DNA from: an uncultured Clostridia bacterium
GTDB taxonomy: Bacteria > Bacillota > Clostridia > Christensenellales > Borkfalkiaceae
DNA: 36,703 nt
Reading direction: 5' to 3'
Assembly: GCA_947630035.1 (NCBI GenBank)
Contig: CANRFW010000004.1
Coordinates: 1-36,703 of the forward strand
Numbering within the stretch: position 1 is the stretch's first letter; every line of letters starts with the position of its first letter. Position numbers and translations under genes: made by a program. Positions 24,438 to 32,129 of the stretch are shown piece after piece. The notes under the pieces were generated by a model. That model searched no databases. It was not told where the DNA came from and worked only from the letters and a program-made list of their open reading frames with translations.

Positions 24438-25487
24438 ATGCCCATGGATCTCAACACGCTCGTTGCACAGGCAAGAGCATCCCGCGCATCGGATATCCAC
24501 CTCGTGAGAGGACTGCCCGCCCGCATCCGTGTGGACGGCGAACTCGTCAACTTCGGCACCCCGCTCACGGCCGCCGACTGCGAATATTACGCACGGCAGA
24601 TGGCGGGTGCGGAGTACGCCAAGATCGAGAAGATGGGGGAGCTTGACCTTGCCCTCACCTTCCCGGGGCGCATCCGCTGCCGTATCAATCTCTTCCGCCA
24701 GCAGGGGGCGATCTCCGCGGCGATCCGTATCCTCTCCGATAGGATCCCCGAACTCGATTCCCTCGGCCTCCCGCCCATGGTGCAATCGCTGCCCTCCTTA
24801 AACCGCGGCATTGTGCTTGTCACGGGTGAGACGGGGTCCGGTAAATCCACCACCCTCGCCGCCATGCTCAACCGCATCAACCGCACCAAAAACGCACATA
24901 TTATCACGTTGGAAGACCCGATCGAGTATATCTATGAACCCGATAAGTGCGTCATCAACCAAAGGGAGATTGGCTCGGACACCGAGAGCTACGCGACGGG
25001 CCTCCGTGCCATTCTCCGCGAAGACCCCGACGTCATCCTCATCGGCGAAATGCGCGACCTCGCCACCATCGAGACGGCGCTTACGGCGGCGGAGACGGGG
25101 CACCTCGTGTTTGCCACCCTCCACACCAACTCCGCACCCGACTCCATCGACCGCATCGTGGACGTGTTCCCCGAAATGCGGCAGAAACAGATCCGCATGC
25201 AGCTCTCGACGACGCTCATGGCCGTCCTCTCCCAACAGCTTCTCCCGAAGAAGATGGGGGGCAGGGTCGCGGCGTGTGAACTCATGATGGTGACGCCCGC
25301 CATCCGCAACCTCATCCGCGAGGGGAAGACGCCGCAGATCGCAAGCTCGATGGCGACGTCCGCCTCGGAGGGGTCGGTGACGATGGACAATTCCCTCATT
25401 GCGCTCTTCCGCCAGCGGGTGATCTCGGGGGACGTAGCCAAGGCCGCCGCACACGACGCGGAGTACGTCCGCAAGAACGTGTATTAA
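24438..25487 (+). CDS. pilT: Type IV pilus retraction ATPase PilT
   Basis: This 349-residue motor ATPase drives pilus retraction (twitching, DNA uptake). It begins with LVAQARASRASDIHLVRGLP, the PilT N-terminal domain. Walker A is GETGSGKSTT starting near residue 130. The Asp box, REDPDVILIGEMRDLATIET and the His-box sequence FATLHTNSAPDSIDRIVDVFP are all present. It lacks the zinc-binding cysteines of PilB, as expected. ATG 24438 lies 34 nt after pilB with GGGAGAGAAG upstream. The presence of PilT implies dynamic, retractable pili. Normal family length. Confidence 0.96.
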   Translation: MPMDLNTLVAQARASRASDIHLVRGLPARIRVDGELVNFGTPLTAADCEYYARQMAGAEYAKIEKMGELDLALTFPGRIRCRINLFRQQGAISAAIRILSDRIPELDSLGLPPMVQSLPSLNRGIVLVTGETGSGKSTTLAAMLNRINRTKNAHIITLEDPIEYIYEPDKCVINQREIGSDTESYATGLRAILREDPDVILIGEMRDLATIETALTAAETGHLVFATLHTNSAPDSIDRIVDVFPEMRQKQIRMQLSTTLMAVLSQQLLPKKMGGRVAACELMMVTPAIRNLIREGKTPQIASSMATSASEGSVTMDNSLIALFRQRVISGDVAKAAAHDAEYVRKNVY

Positions 25488-25503
25488 CCCCGTCCCCTTG
25501 GAA

Positions 25504-25593
25504 GGGAGCGCGTTCAACCCTTGCCTTCCCGGAGGGAGCGCGTTCAATCCTTGCCTTCCCGGAGGGAGCGCGTTCAATCCTTGCCTTCCCCTT
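25504..25593. repeat. 30-bp tandem repeat, three copies
   Basis: GGGAGCGCGTTCAA followed by (C/T)CCTTGCCTTCCCGGA repeats at 25504, 25534 and 25564 with an exact 30-bp period. The last copy runs into the MITE-like element that starts at 25579, and the unit contains the first bases of that element (CCTTGCCTTCCC). No coding function. Confidence 0.88.
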
Positions 25594-25724
25594 GAGGGGA
25601 AGGTGTCCCCGCAGGGGACGGATGAGGTGTTGTAAATTGTGTTCACCTCATCACCGCCGCAAAGGGTGCGGCGGAGCTTCAGCGCAAGGCACGCCTACGG
25701 CGCCCTCAAGGGGAAGCCGAGAGG
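25579..25724. repeat. MITE-like inverted-repeat element, copy 2
   Basis: It starts CCTTGCCTTCCCCTTGAGGG and continues through GTCCCCGCAGGGGAC and GGATGAGGTG. The other half reads back from CACCTCATCACCGCCGC to AAGGGGAAGCCGAGAGG. It matches the element at 14387-14506 in reverse orientation, with extra sequence (CTTCAGCGCAAGGCACGCCT) in the second half. It separates pilT from pilC. The remaining bases to 25863 hold another GCCCCC/GGGGGC hairpin and the pilC ribosome-binding site. Confidence 0.8.
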
Positions 25725-25863
25725 ATGGATAGCAAACCCGCCCCCTTTGAAGGGGGCGGGGTAGGGGTGGGGGTTGCCCACGAATTACAGTGTCCCCCCG
25801 ACCCTCATACCGACGCCGCATAGCGGCGGAGTGTATCTTGATCTTGTCTTTTAAGGAGGTCGT

Positions 25864-27081
25864 ATGCAGACTTTCAAATATCGCGCGATCGCGCAGGACG
25901 GCTCCACCGTCGACGGCGTGATCGAGGCTTACGATGAATTCGAAGCCGTCAACGAGATCCGCAAGAGCTGCGCGGTCGTCGAGTCGATAAAGCCCGTGCG
26001 CAAGCAGCGGCGGACCATCGATATCAACGAGCCGCTGTGGGTCAGCAATAAGACGCTCGCCATCACCGCGAACCAGTTCTTCATCATGTTGAAGGCGGGT
26101 CTCACGATGACGCGCACCATCGAACTCATCGCCGACCAGTGTAACGACCGTTTGATGAAGCGCATCCTCCGCGCCTGTGCGGGGGACGTGGCTGCGGGCT
26201 ATTCCCTTGCGGGCAGTCTCGAGAAGAACGGCAAGAAGATCCCCGCCGTGTTCATCGAAACGGTGCGCGCGGGGGAGGAATCGGGCACGTTGGAGCAATC
26301 CTTCCGCAGTCTCGAGACCTACTATAGCCGTGCGAACAAAACGCAGAAGAAGGTGAAATCGGCACTCACCTATCCCATCCTCGTCCTCGTCGTGGCGGTC
26401 ATCGTCATCGGCGTCGTGATGGTGGTGCTTGTCCCCCGCATGACGGAGACCCTCACCTCCTTCGGCACCGAGCTGCCCCTCGTCACCCGCATCCTCATTG
26501 CGATCTCCGATTTCTTCAAGAATTGGTGGTACCTTGTGGCGATCGTGCTTGTCGCGCTCGTGTTGGGGCTGTACTTCTTCGGCAAGTCCGAAAAGGGGAA
26601 GATGGCGTATTCCAAACTCCGCTTCAAACTCCCCGTCATCGGAAAGATCACCCGCTTCAATTCCGCGGCGCAGGTCGCGAACACCCTCTCCACCTTGCTT
26701 GCCGCAGGGCTCCCCGTCACCCGCGCGCTCGATATCGTCAGCCGCGTCGTCGACCAACGCTGTTTGGGCAAGGAACTCAGCGAGGCGATCGTAAAACTCG
26801 AGGGCGGCATCAGCCTCGGCGAAGCGCTCAAAGAGTCCAAATACCTGCCCGCGATGCTCATTGAGATGATCACGGTAGGGGAGTCCTCGGGTATGTTGGA
26901 GGAGACTCTCCGCACGATCGGGCTGTTCTACTCGGACGAAGCGACCTCCGCATCCGACTCGGCGCTCGGCCTCATGGAGCCGATCATTACGATTATTTTG
27001 GGCGTTGTCGTTGGATTCATCGTGATCGCGATCTACGTGCCGATCTTCTCCATGTCCACGGCCGCCGGCAGCGGGATTTAA
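25864..27081 (+). CDS. pilC: Type IV pilus inner-membrane platform protein PilC
   Basis: This 405-residue GspF/PilC-family protein starts MQTFKYRAIAQDGSTVDG, the classic N-terminus. It contains two T2SSF repeats (about residues 65-190 and 270-395) with the signature turns VRAGEESGTLEQ and ITVGESSGMLEE. Three membrane segments are visible: about 171-192, 221-241 and the end segment PIITIILGVVVGFIVIAIYV. It forms the platform on which PilB and PilT act. The ribosome-binding site TAAGGAGGT is very strong, which makes sense because a repeat-filled gap separates it from pilT. Family-typical length. Confidence 0.96.
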   Translation: MQTFKYRAIAQDGSTVDGVIEAYDEFEAVNEIRKSCAVVESIKPVRKQRRTIDINEPLWVSNKTLAITANQFFIMLKAGLTMTRTIELIADQCNDRLMKRILRACAGDVAAGYSLAGSLEKNGKKIPAVFIETVRAGEESGTLEQSFRSLETYYSRANKTQKKVKSALTYPILVLVVAVIVIGVVMVVLVPRMTETLTSFGTELPLVTRILIAISDFFKNWWYLVAIVLVALVLGLYFFGKSEKGKMAYSKLRFKLPVIGKITRFNSAAQVANTLSTLLAAGLPVTRALDIVSRVVDQRCLGKELSEAIVKLEGGISLGEALKESKYLPAMLIEMITVGESSGMLEETLRTIGLFYSDEATSASDSALGLMEPIITIILGVVVGFIVIAIYVPIFSMSTAAGSGI

Positions 27082-27090
27082 GGCAAAGGA

Positions 27091-27426
27091 CGAGATTCCT
27101 CATCCCGCGAGGGGGTTCGGAATGACGTAGTAGGACTTCGCCGCTCGTTCGCACCGGTACGTGCGCCCCTGCTTCGGTTACGTTGTGTCGAGCGACAGAC
27201 TTCGGTCGCGGTGTGTCGAGCGACCTACTTCGGTTACGGTGTGTCGAGCGACCCGCTTCGGTTACGGTGTGTCGAGCGACCCGCTTCGGTTACGGTGTGT
27301 CGAGCGACCTACTTCGGTTACGGTGTGTCGAGCGACCCGCTTCGGTTACGTCATTTCGACGACCGTAGGGAGGAGAAAACTCAAATTCGAGATTCCTCAC
27401 CCCGCGAGGGGGTTCGGAATGACGTA
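27091..27426. repeat. 28-bp tandem array flanked by 39-bp direct repeats
   Basis: GTGTCGAGCGAC recurs at 27185, 27213, 27241, 27269, 27297 and 27325, an exact 28-bp period, with variation only at two or three bases in the middle (AGAC, CTAC, CCGC) and in the first copy. The array (about 27168-27350) is bracketed by two 39-nt direct repeats (27091-27129 and 27388-27426) starting CGAGATTCCTCA and ending GGAATGACGTA, with one mismatch. No spacers exist, so it is not a CRISPR. The ORFs in all three frames here are artefacts of a 28-bp period. Confidence 0.9.
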
Positions 27427-27521
27427 ACCCCCGTAAAATCCTCAACCACGGTTTCAACGTTGTATCATCCCTGCAACGTCGAAATAAATAAAAATCTTTC
27501 ATGAAAGGAGTAACAAAACCC

Positions 27522-27932
27522 ATGAACAAGAAACTGAAAAAGGGCTTCACCCTTGCCGAGCTCTTGATCGTCGTCGCGATCATCGCGGTCCTTACCGCTA
27601 TCGCGGTCCCGCTTTTCGTGACCTCGATCAACAAAGCGCAGAATGCGACCAAAGATGCGAACATCCGTTCCGTCCGCGTTGCCGCTGTGTACTACATTCT
27701 CAGCCATGACGAAGATCCAAATCTTTATGCCGATAACAAACTGATTGGCGATAAATTCCAAGTTGATGCTACGTTGGATACGAGTGGCAACATCTCGGAT
27801 CTCAAGGTCGCAGTGACGGAAAAGGATGTCACGGAGAAGTATGATACGTCTACCGAGGGCAAAATTGTCATTTGCACCAGCGTTACGGCGACGCAGGTTG
27901 AATCCCAGCAAAAAATCGGAGCTGGTGGTTGA
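27522..27932 (+). CDS. pilA: Major type IV pilin (PilA-like prepilin)
   Basis: This 136-residue prepilin has leader MNKKLKKG, then mature FTLAELLIVVAIIAVLTAIA with Glu at +5, the textbook pilin N-terminus. The ATG at 27522 is chosen over 27501 because GAAAGGAG lies between them and the leader is then of normal length. The mature part continues through an amphipathic helix (FVTSINKAQNATKDANIRSV) and a small, Thr/Asp-rich globular domain. It has no cysteines, so there is no disulfide loop. It sits between the motor genes and the peptidase gene and is probably the main fibre subunit. Codons after about 27710 use A/T at third positions more often than neighbouring genes. Confidence 0.92.
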   Translation: MNKKLKKGFTLAELLIVVAIIAVLTAIAVPLFVTSINKAQNATKDANIRSVRVAAVYYILSHDEDPNLYADNKLIGDKFQVDATLDTSGNISDLKVAVTEKDVTEKYDTSTEGKIVICTSVTATQVESQQKIGAGG

Positions 27933-27955
27933 TTTTCTCTGATACAAGAACGTAA

Positions 27956-28054
27956 TTTCTCCCGAATGAGCCGAACGGGATGAAGGGATGCGGCTGAATA
28001 ACAGGAGAAAAGGAAGCGCGGGCGGCGCGTTCGCCGTGTCGCCCGCATACTTCC
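27956..28054 (+). promoter_or_regulatory. Structured region downstream of the major pilin gene
   Basis: TTTCTCC (27956-27962) pairs with GGAGAAA (28004-28010), enclosing AGCCG/CGGCT (27969-27973 and 27991-27995). Directly after lies GGAAG...CTTCC (28012-28054) enclosing GCGGGCG/CGCCCGC. There is no T-run. It may protect the pilin mRNA 3' end or attenuate read-through into the peptidase gene; this is inference. Confidence 0.45.
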
Positions 28055-28174
28055 GAACGTAAGAACGTCCTGCGTTCCCCTCCGCATAGGACGAATTTGA
28101 AAGCTACACACCCCCTCAGTCACGCCCAAGGGCGGCGTGACAGCTCCCCCTCAAGGGGGCGCCAAGAGACGGGT

Positions 28175-28244
28175 TGGCCGCAAAGGGCGCGGCGGAGCTT
28201 CAGCGCAAGGCACGCCTACGGCGCCCTCAAGGGGAAGCCGAGAG
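28175..28244. repeat. Partial MITE-like element (half copy)
   Basis: The segment from GGCGGAGCTTCAGCGCAAGG to AAGCCGAGAGG is nearly identical to the second half of the element at 25579-25724. A related CTCCCCCTCAAGGGGGC hairpin sits at 28144-28160. No gene is seen between 27933 and 28343. Confidence 0.75.
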
Positions 28245-28343
28245 GCGGGTTGGCTGCAAAAGGTGCCGTGCCACCCTCCCCCTTGGAAAGGGGTAGGGCA
28301 TCAACAAACCGAACAATCCGAACCAAGGAGACCGGAGGTACTC

Positions 28344-29132
28344 ATGTCAATCGATTTGCCGCTCGCGGCGGATATTTACCTCTCGGTCCTTCTCTTCTGC
28401 CTCGGCGCGTGCATGGGAAGTTTCATCACCTGCGCCGCCGACCGCTATGTCGCCAAAGAGAGCGTGCTCCGCGGCAGGAGCAAGTGCCCCGTATGCGGGC
28501 ACACCCTCTCCGCATTCGAGCTTATCCCCGTCCTCAGCTGGCTGTTTTTGGGGGGCAGGTGCCGAAAATGCGGTGCGCCCATCCCCGTGCGGTGCTTCTT
28601 CACCGAACTTTTAACGGGACTTCTGTACCTCGTCACATACCTCAAATACGGCTTTGGGTTTGTGACGCTCGAATATCTCATCCTCTTCTCCCTGCTGCTC
28701 GCCGTCGGCCTCATCGACTACGACACCATGGAGATCCCCGACGGGCTTACCCTCGCGGGGGCCGTAACCTTCCTCCTCTTCCTCTATCCGCACGGCGGGT
28801 GGGGCGAGCGGGTGACGGACGGTCTTCTCGGCGGGTTGGTCTACGGCGGGGGCATGCTCCTCATCTCCCTTGTGATGGACTTCCTCTTGAAGAAGGATAC
28901 CCTCGGGGGAGGGGACGTAAAGCTGTTCGCGATGCTCGGCCTCTTCACGGGGCTTGCCCGCGGGCTGCTGATGCTCCTCATTTCGTGCATTACGGGGCTG
29001 CTCTTCGCCCTCTCCGCAAGGGGAGGCAAGAAGAAGGAGTTCCCGTTCGGACCCGCCATCGCGGTCGCGGCCATGTTTACCTTGATCGCGGGGCAGGATC
29101 TCATAAATTGGTATCTCTCGCTGATTTCATAA
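28344..29132 (+). CDS. pilD: Prepilin peptidase (PilD, A24 aspartic protease)
   Basis: This 262-residue polytopic membrane enzyme cleaves prepilin leaders and usually methylates the new N-terminus. The start at 28344 follows CCGGAGGTACTC; the ORF-track start at 28137 runs through a repeat. The N-terminal domain has GSFITCAADR and the zinc-type pairs in KCPVCGH and RCRKCGAPI. LIPVLSWLFLGGR between them is characteristic. The catalytic aspartates are in LIDYDTMEIPDG and in the LGGGDVKLFAMLG motif. Both domains are present, so the enzyme looks complete. It should process all prepilins in this window. Confidence 0.96.
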   Translation: MSIDLPLAADIYLSVLLFCLGACMGSFITCAADRYVAKESVLRGRSKCPVCGHTLSAFELIPVLSWLFLGGRCRKCGAPIPVRCFFTELLTGLLYLVTYLKYGFGFVTLEYLILFSLLLAVGLIDYDTMEIPDGLTLAGAVTFLLFLYPHGGWGERVTDGLLGGLVYGGGMLLISLVMDFLLKKDTLGGGDVKLFAMLGLFTGLARGLLMLLISCITGLLFALSARGGKKKEFPFGPAIAVAAMFTLIAGQDLINWYLSLIS

Positions 29133-29148
29133 TACAAGGAGAACGTTC

Positions 29149-30135
29149 ATGAAGCATTGCATCGGTTTCGACATCGGGAATCATGCGGTACACGTCGCGG
29201 TCCGCAAGGGCGATTCCATCGTGCGCGGATTGACCGTGCGTCTCGCGCAGGATCTCGTGAAAAACGGCACGATCACCTCTTACGAGGCGATGACGGATTT
29301 CCTCAAAGAACTCCGCCGCGTGCAGAAGCTGACGTCCACACGGAACGCCGCGCTCATCTTGCCCGCCCCGCTCTGCTATTGCCGCAGGTTCTTTGTGGCG
29401 GCGAACACCCGCGACCAGCTCATGTTCAACCTGCCCTACGGCTTCCGCGATTTCATCACGGACGACAAGAGCAATTATTTCTTTGACTGTGCCGTCCTCA
29501 ACGCCGTCCGCTACGGCGACGAGCGTCCGCCCGAATTCGACGTACTTGCCGCGGCGACGAGGAAGGAAGTCGTCGAGGACTATGTCAACATGTTCAAGAA
29601 GGCGGGCTTCAACTTAAAGACCATTATCCCCGAGGAGTTTGCCTATGTCAACCTCTGCCGCAGGGCGGAGGGGGAGCCCCACCACCACGGCATTCTCGAT
29701 ATCGGGCACAACGCGGTGAAGCTCTTCCTCTACGACGGCGAACTCTTCGAGAGCGTGCGCGTCATCGATTACGGCTGTAACGCGCTCGACGAGGTCATCT
29801 CCGAACACTTCGGCGTCGATACCTTCATGGCGGGCACCTACCGCGAGAACGACTTCGGCGGGGCGAACAGCCTCGAGGGGTGCCGCACCATCTACGGCGC
29901 AATGGCGCTCGAAGTTCTGAAAGCGCTCAACTTCTACCGCTTCAACGGCGGCGGGAGCATCGAGCATCTGCACTGCTGCGGCGGCGGCGCGCACAACGCG
30001 GCGCTCATGGATACCCTCCGCAGCACCCTGCCCATTCCGCTCACCGACCTCGGCGAGTTCTTCACGGGCAACAAATCCAAGGAAGGGATCGACTTCCCGC
30101 TCATCGCCGCGGCGGCGGGCGTGGCATTGCAATAA
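29149..30135 (+). CDS. pilM: Type IV pilus assembly protein PilM (actin-like)
   Basis: This 328-residue cytoplasmic protein has an actin/FtsA-like fold. FDIGNHAVHVAV at the start is the phosphate-1 loop, LDIGHNAVKLFLYDGE near residue 180 the phosphate-2 loop, and HCCGGGAHNAALMD near 280 the adenosine motif. PilM binds the cytoplasmic tail of PilN and links the PilN/O ring to the motors. It starts at 29149 after AAGGAGAACG, 16 nt after pilD, and is followed by PilN- and PilO-like genes in the canonical order. Length is slightly below that of proteobacterial PilM. Confidence 0.92.
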   Translation: MKHCIGFDIGNHAVHVAVRKGDSIVRGLTVRLAQDLVKNGTITSYEAMTDFLKELRRVQKLTSTRNAALILPAPLCYCRRFFVAANTRDQLMFNLPYGFRDFITDDKSNYFFDCAVLNAVRYGDERPPEFDVLAAATRKEVVEDYVNMFKKAGFNLKTIIPEEFAYVNLCRRAEGEPHHHGILDIGHNAVKLFLYDGELFESVRVIDYGCNALDEVISEHFGVDTFMAGTYRENDFGGANSLEGCRTIYGAMALEVLKALNFYRFNGGGSIEHLHCCGGGAHNAALMDTLRSTLPIPLTDLGEFFTGNKSKEGIDFPLIAAAAGVALQ

Positions 30136-30150
30136 AGGAGGAAAGCGTTC

Positions 30151-30774
30151 ATGGCAGTTTCCAAGAAAGAGGCGGACGTGCAGGTGACTTTTTACGACGT
30201 CGCCAACCGCACCACGAACAGCGCACGCGCTTCGGCGATCGCCTCGAAGTATTCCACCAAGGAGACGGTGAATCTCTGCATAAAGGAGAGGAAGGGGATG
30301 TCTTTCGAGCTGTTCTTCCTCATCCTTGCGGCGATCCTTGTCTTCCTTCTCATCATGGAATTCTTCGGGATCTACCGTCCCTACCTTGCCCTCGAACAGG
30401 CGGAGGCACAGCTCACCGAAGATCAGGCCCGGCTCGAGCAACTCTACGGGGAGATGTCGGACCGCGAGAGCGTCCGCGAACAGTATCGGCTCTATAACTA
30501 CGAAAACTTCCCGCGGGACCTCGTTGACCGTGCGGACGTCCTCGACCTTCTCGAAAAGGAGGTGTTCCCCCACGGCAAGGTGGTGACGTTCTCCATTACG
30601 AGGAACGCGCTCACCCTCACCCTTACGGGCATTCCGGACGCAGAGGGCGCCGCCATGCAGAAGGCGCTCCGTGAGAACAAGATCGTGCAGACCGCTATCG
30701 TCTCGAGCGAGGATGAGGCGACGGGTATCGTAAGCATGACGATCATTTTCAAGGACGCAACGGAGGTGGAATGA
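30151..30774 (+). CDS. pilN: PilN-like pilus alignment protein
   Basis: This 207-residue protein has one transmembrane helix (about residues 52-74, FFLILAAILVFLLIMEFFGI) after a polar cytoplasmic tail of about 50 residues. A coiled-coil stretch follows (LEQAEAQLTEDQARLEQLYGE) and then a small alpha/beta domain. This is the PilN layout, and the gene is directly after pilM, whose product binds the PilN tail. AAGGAGG precedes ATG 30151. Sequence identity to known PilN is not obvious by eye; order and architecture carry the assignment. Confidence 0.8.
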   Translation: MAVSKKEADVQVTFYDVANRTTNSARASAIASKYSTKETVNLCIKERKGMSFELFFLILAAILVFLLIMEFFGIYRPYLALEQAEAQLTEDQARLEQLYGEMSDRESVREQYRLYNYENFPRDLVDRADVLDLLEKEVFPHGKVVTFSITRNALTLTLTGIPDAEGAAMQKALRENKIVQTAIVSSEDEATGIVSMTIIFKDATEVE

Positions 30775-30775
30775 C

Positions 30776-31360
30776 ATGGCTAACAAGTATTTGAAGCGGA
30801 AATTTACCCTGCGCGAGAGCATTCTCCTCATCATTCTCTTTGTGGTACTCGTCCTCGGGCTCTACTTCGGGTTGGTGTATTACCCCATCGCGAGCCGTAC
30901 CGCGGATCTCAACCAGAATCTTGACGACGTGCAGTTGCAGCTCACCGTCGCCGAGAGCCTCAAAAAGCAGTACGACGACATGAAGGCGGAACTCAACACG
31001 ATGGATAAGACCACCGTCATGCCGCAGTACAAGAACAACGAGCAGCAGGAGACCCTCCGCGCCCTCTTCGAGACCATTTTCTCGGGCGTCACCAATTACA
31101 GGATCACCTACAACACCTCCGAGCCTTCGGACGGCGTGCGCACCCGCACCGTCGGTTTCATCTTCACCATCGACGCGAGCAACGCGGGGGAGGGGCAGAC
31201 CGTCTACCAAAAGGTGAAAGAGCTTCTTGCCAGCGTTATGACGACGGGCTACCGCTGCTGCATGCAGAACCTTTCTCTCTCGCCCGACGGCGGCGATTTG
31301 GAGAAAGCCACCCAAATTTCGGTGAACTGCAACGTGGAATTCTACGAACTCGACAGCTGA
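30776..31360 (+). CDS. pilO: PilO-like pilus alignment protein
   Basis: This 194-residue protein has a short basic N-terminus, one helix (about 16-38, LLIILFVVLVLGLYFGLVYY), a coiled coil (about 40-80) and a ferredoxin-like C-terminal domain, the PilO pattern. It begins 1 nt after the PilN-like stop, with GGAGGTGGA upstream, implying coupled translation and likely heterodimer formation with the PilN-like protein. It is the last gene before the terminator at 31560. PilP and PilQ are absent, as expected without an outer membrane. Confidence 0.82.
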   Translation: MANKYLKRKFTLRESILLIILFVVLVLGLYFGLVYYPIASRTADLNQNLDDVQLQLTVAESLKKQYDDMKAELNTMDKTTVMPQYKNNEQQETLRALFETIFSGVTNYRITYNTSEPSDGVRTRTVGFIFTIDASNAGEGQTVYQKVKELLASVMTTGYRCCMQNLSLSPDGGDLEKATQISVNCNVEFYELDS

Positions 31361-31414
31361 CCGATCCCGCCCCTGCGTGCGGCCGATTTTCGGCGGTGCA
31401 ATAAGGATAGCCCC

Positions 31415-31550
31415 GCCGCACGGATTGATAACCTGCCGCGCGGAATGGATAGCCCCGCCGCATGGTTGGAATTGATTGATTTGCCGCACGAGCGGAATGG
31501 ATAGGCCCGCCGCACGAGCAGAATTGATTGACCTGCCGCGCGATTGAACG
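31415..31550. repeat. Degenerate short tandem repeats
   Basis: About six units of 20-30 nt, each opening with GCCGC(A/G)(C/T)G and containing GGAATGGATAG or GAATTGATTGA, lie between the pilO-like gene and its terminator. Unit length varies, so this is an old or slipping array. No gene is seen. Confidence 0.7.
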
Positions 31551-31559
31551 TTTGAACAC

Positions 31560-31602
31560 AAAACCCCTCTGCCGCTTTATTCGGAACGAGGGGTTTTCTT
31601 TT
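31560..31602 (+). terminator. Rho-independent terminator of the pilus block
   Basis: AAAACCCCTC (31560-31569) pairs with GAGGGGTTTT (31588-31597) and is followed by CTTTTG. The 18-base loop is long but has an inner CCG/CGG pair. It lies 200 nt after the last pilus gene. Confidence 0.8.
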
Positions 31603-31610
31603 GCACTACC

Positions 31611-31960
31611 GCCTGTTCCACGCGTCATTCTGAACCTCGGCCCGTTGTTTCGGGGCTGCCGCCTGTCCCACGCGTCATTCTGAACCCCCGCGTACTACTT
31701 CGTTATGCGGAATGCTCGGTGGGGGTGAAGAATCCCGAGGATATAAGCGACGAGTATGTAATGCGGACTTCGTACTTCGGGATCCTTCGCACGATAGGCT
31801 TTTACGGTTCTATTCCTACTCTGTCGGCTCAGGATGACGCGTTTATCGGGGCGCGCACGACCGCTTGTATACGTCATGTCGCCCTTCTCCTCATCCCGAG
31901 CCTGCCCTGCCGCCCGCATACGCGGGCGGCAGGGCAGGCGAGCGGATCTTTGTACCAAGC
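31611..31960. repeat. Mosaic of dispersed repeats with a perfect 18-bp palindrome
   Basis: CACGCGTCATTCTGAACC occurs twice (near 31619 and 31670). AGAATCCCGAGGATA and CTCAGGATGACGCG look like halves of dispersed elements. GCCTGCCCTGCCGCCCGC (31900-31917) and its exact complement (31922-31939) form an 18-bp stem around ATAC. No T-run follows. No coding sequence was accepted between 31361 and 32129. Confidence 0.8.
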
Positions 31961-32005
31961 CGCATGAAAAGAGCGCAAGCAAAGAGCGCATGAAAAGAGC
32001 GCAAG

Positions 32006-32031
32006 CAAAAAGCCCTCCCGAGGGGGAGGGC
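32006..32031 (-). terminator. Rho-independent terminator of the minus-strand kinase/binding-protein unit
   Basis: Read on the minus strand: GCCCTCCC, loop CCTC, GGGAGGGC, then TTTTTG. It lies about 100 nt after the stop of the binding-protein gene. On the plus strand the same hairpin is followed by CATCATTTT, so it may also stop opposing transcripts. Confidence 0.88.
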
Positions 32032-32129
32032 ATCATTTTGCCTACATGGGGTCGGAAAATCCGCAATGCGGGGCTTTCACGGCGGGGCAGAATCCGCAGC
32101 GGCGTACCCGCGCTTTTCGCTATGGGGTC

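Noticed and set aside
27168-27350. CRISPR-like array of 28-bp repeats
   Set aside because: The repeats are contiguous with no spacers, and no cas genes are present.
27161-27504. Three overlapping plus-strand ORFs with repeated CRATRFGYGVSSD-type peptides
   Set aside because: They are translations of the 28-bp tandem repeat in all three frames, with no ribosome-binding sites.
27501-27521. Pilin start at 27501 as given in the ORF track
   Set aside because: The GAAAGGAG ribosome-binding site lies inside those codons, and the ATG at 27522 gives a normal eight-residue leader.
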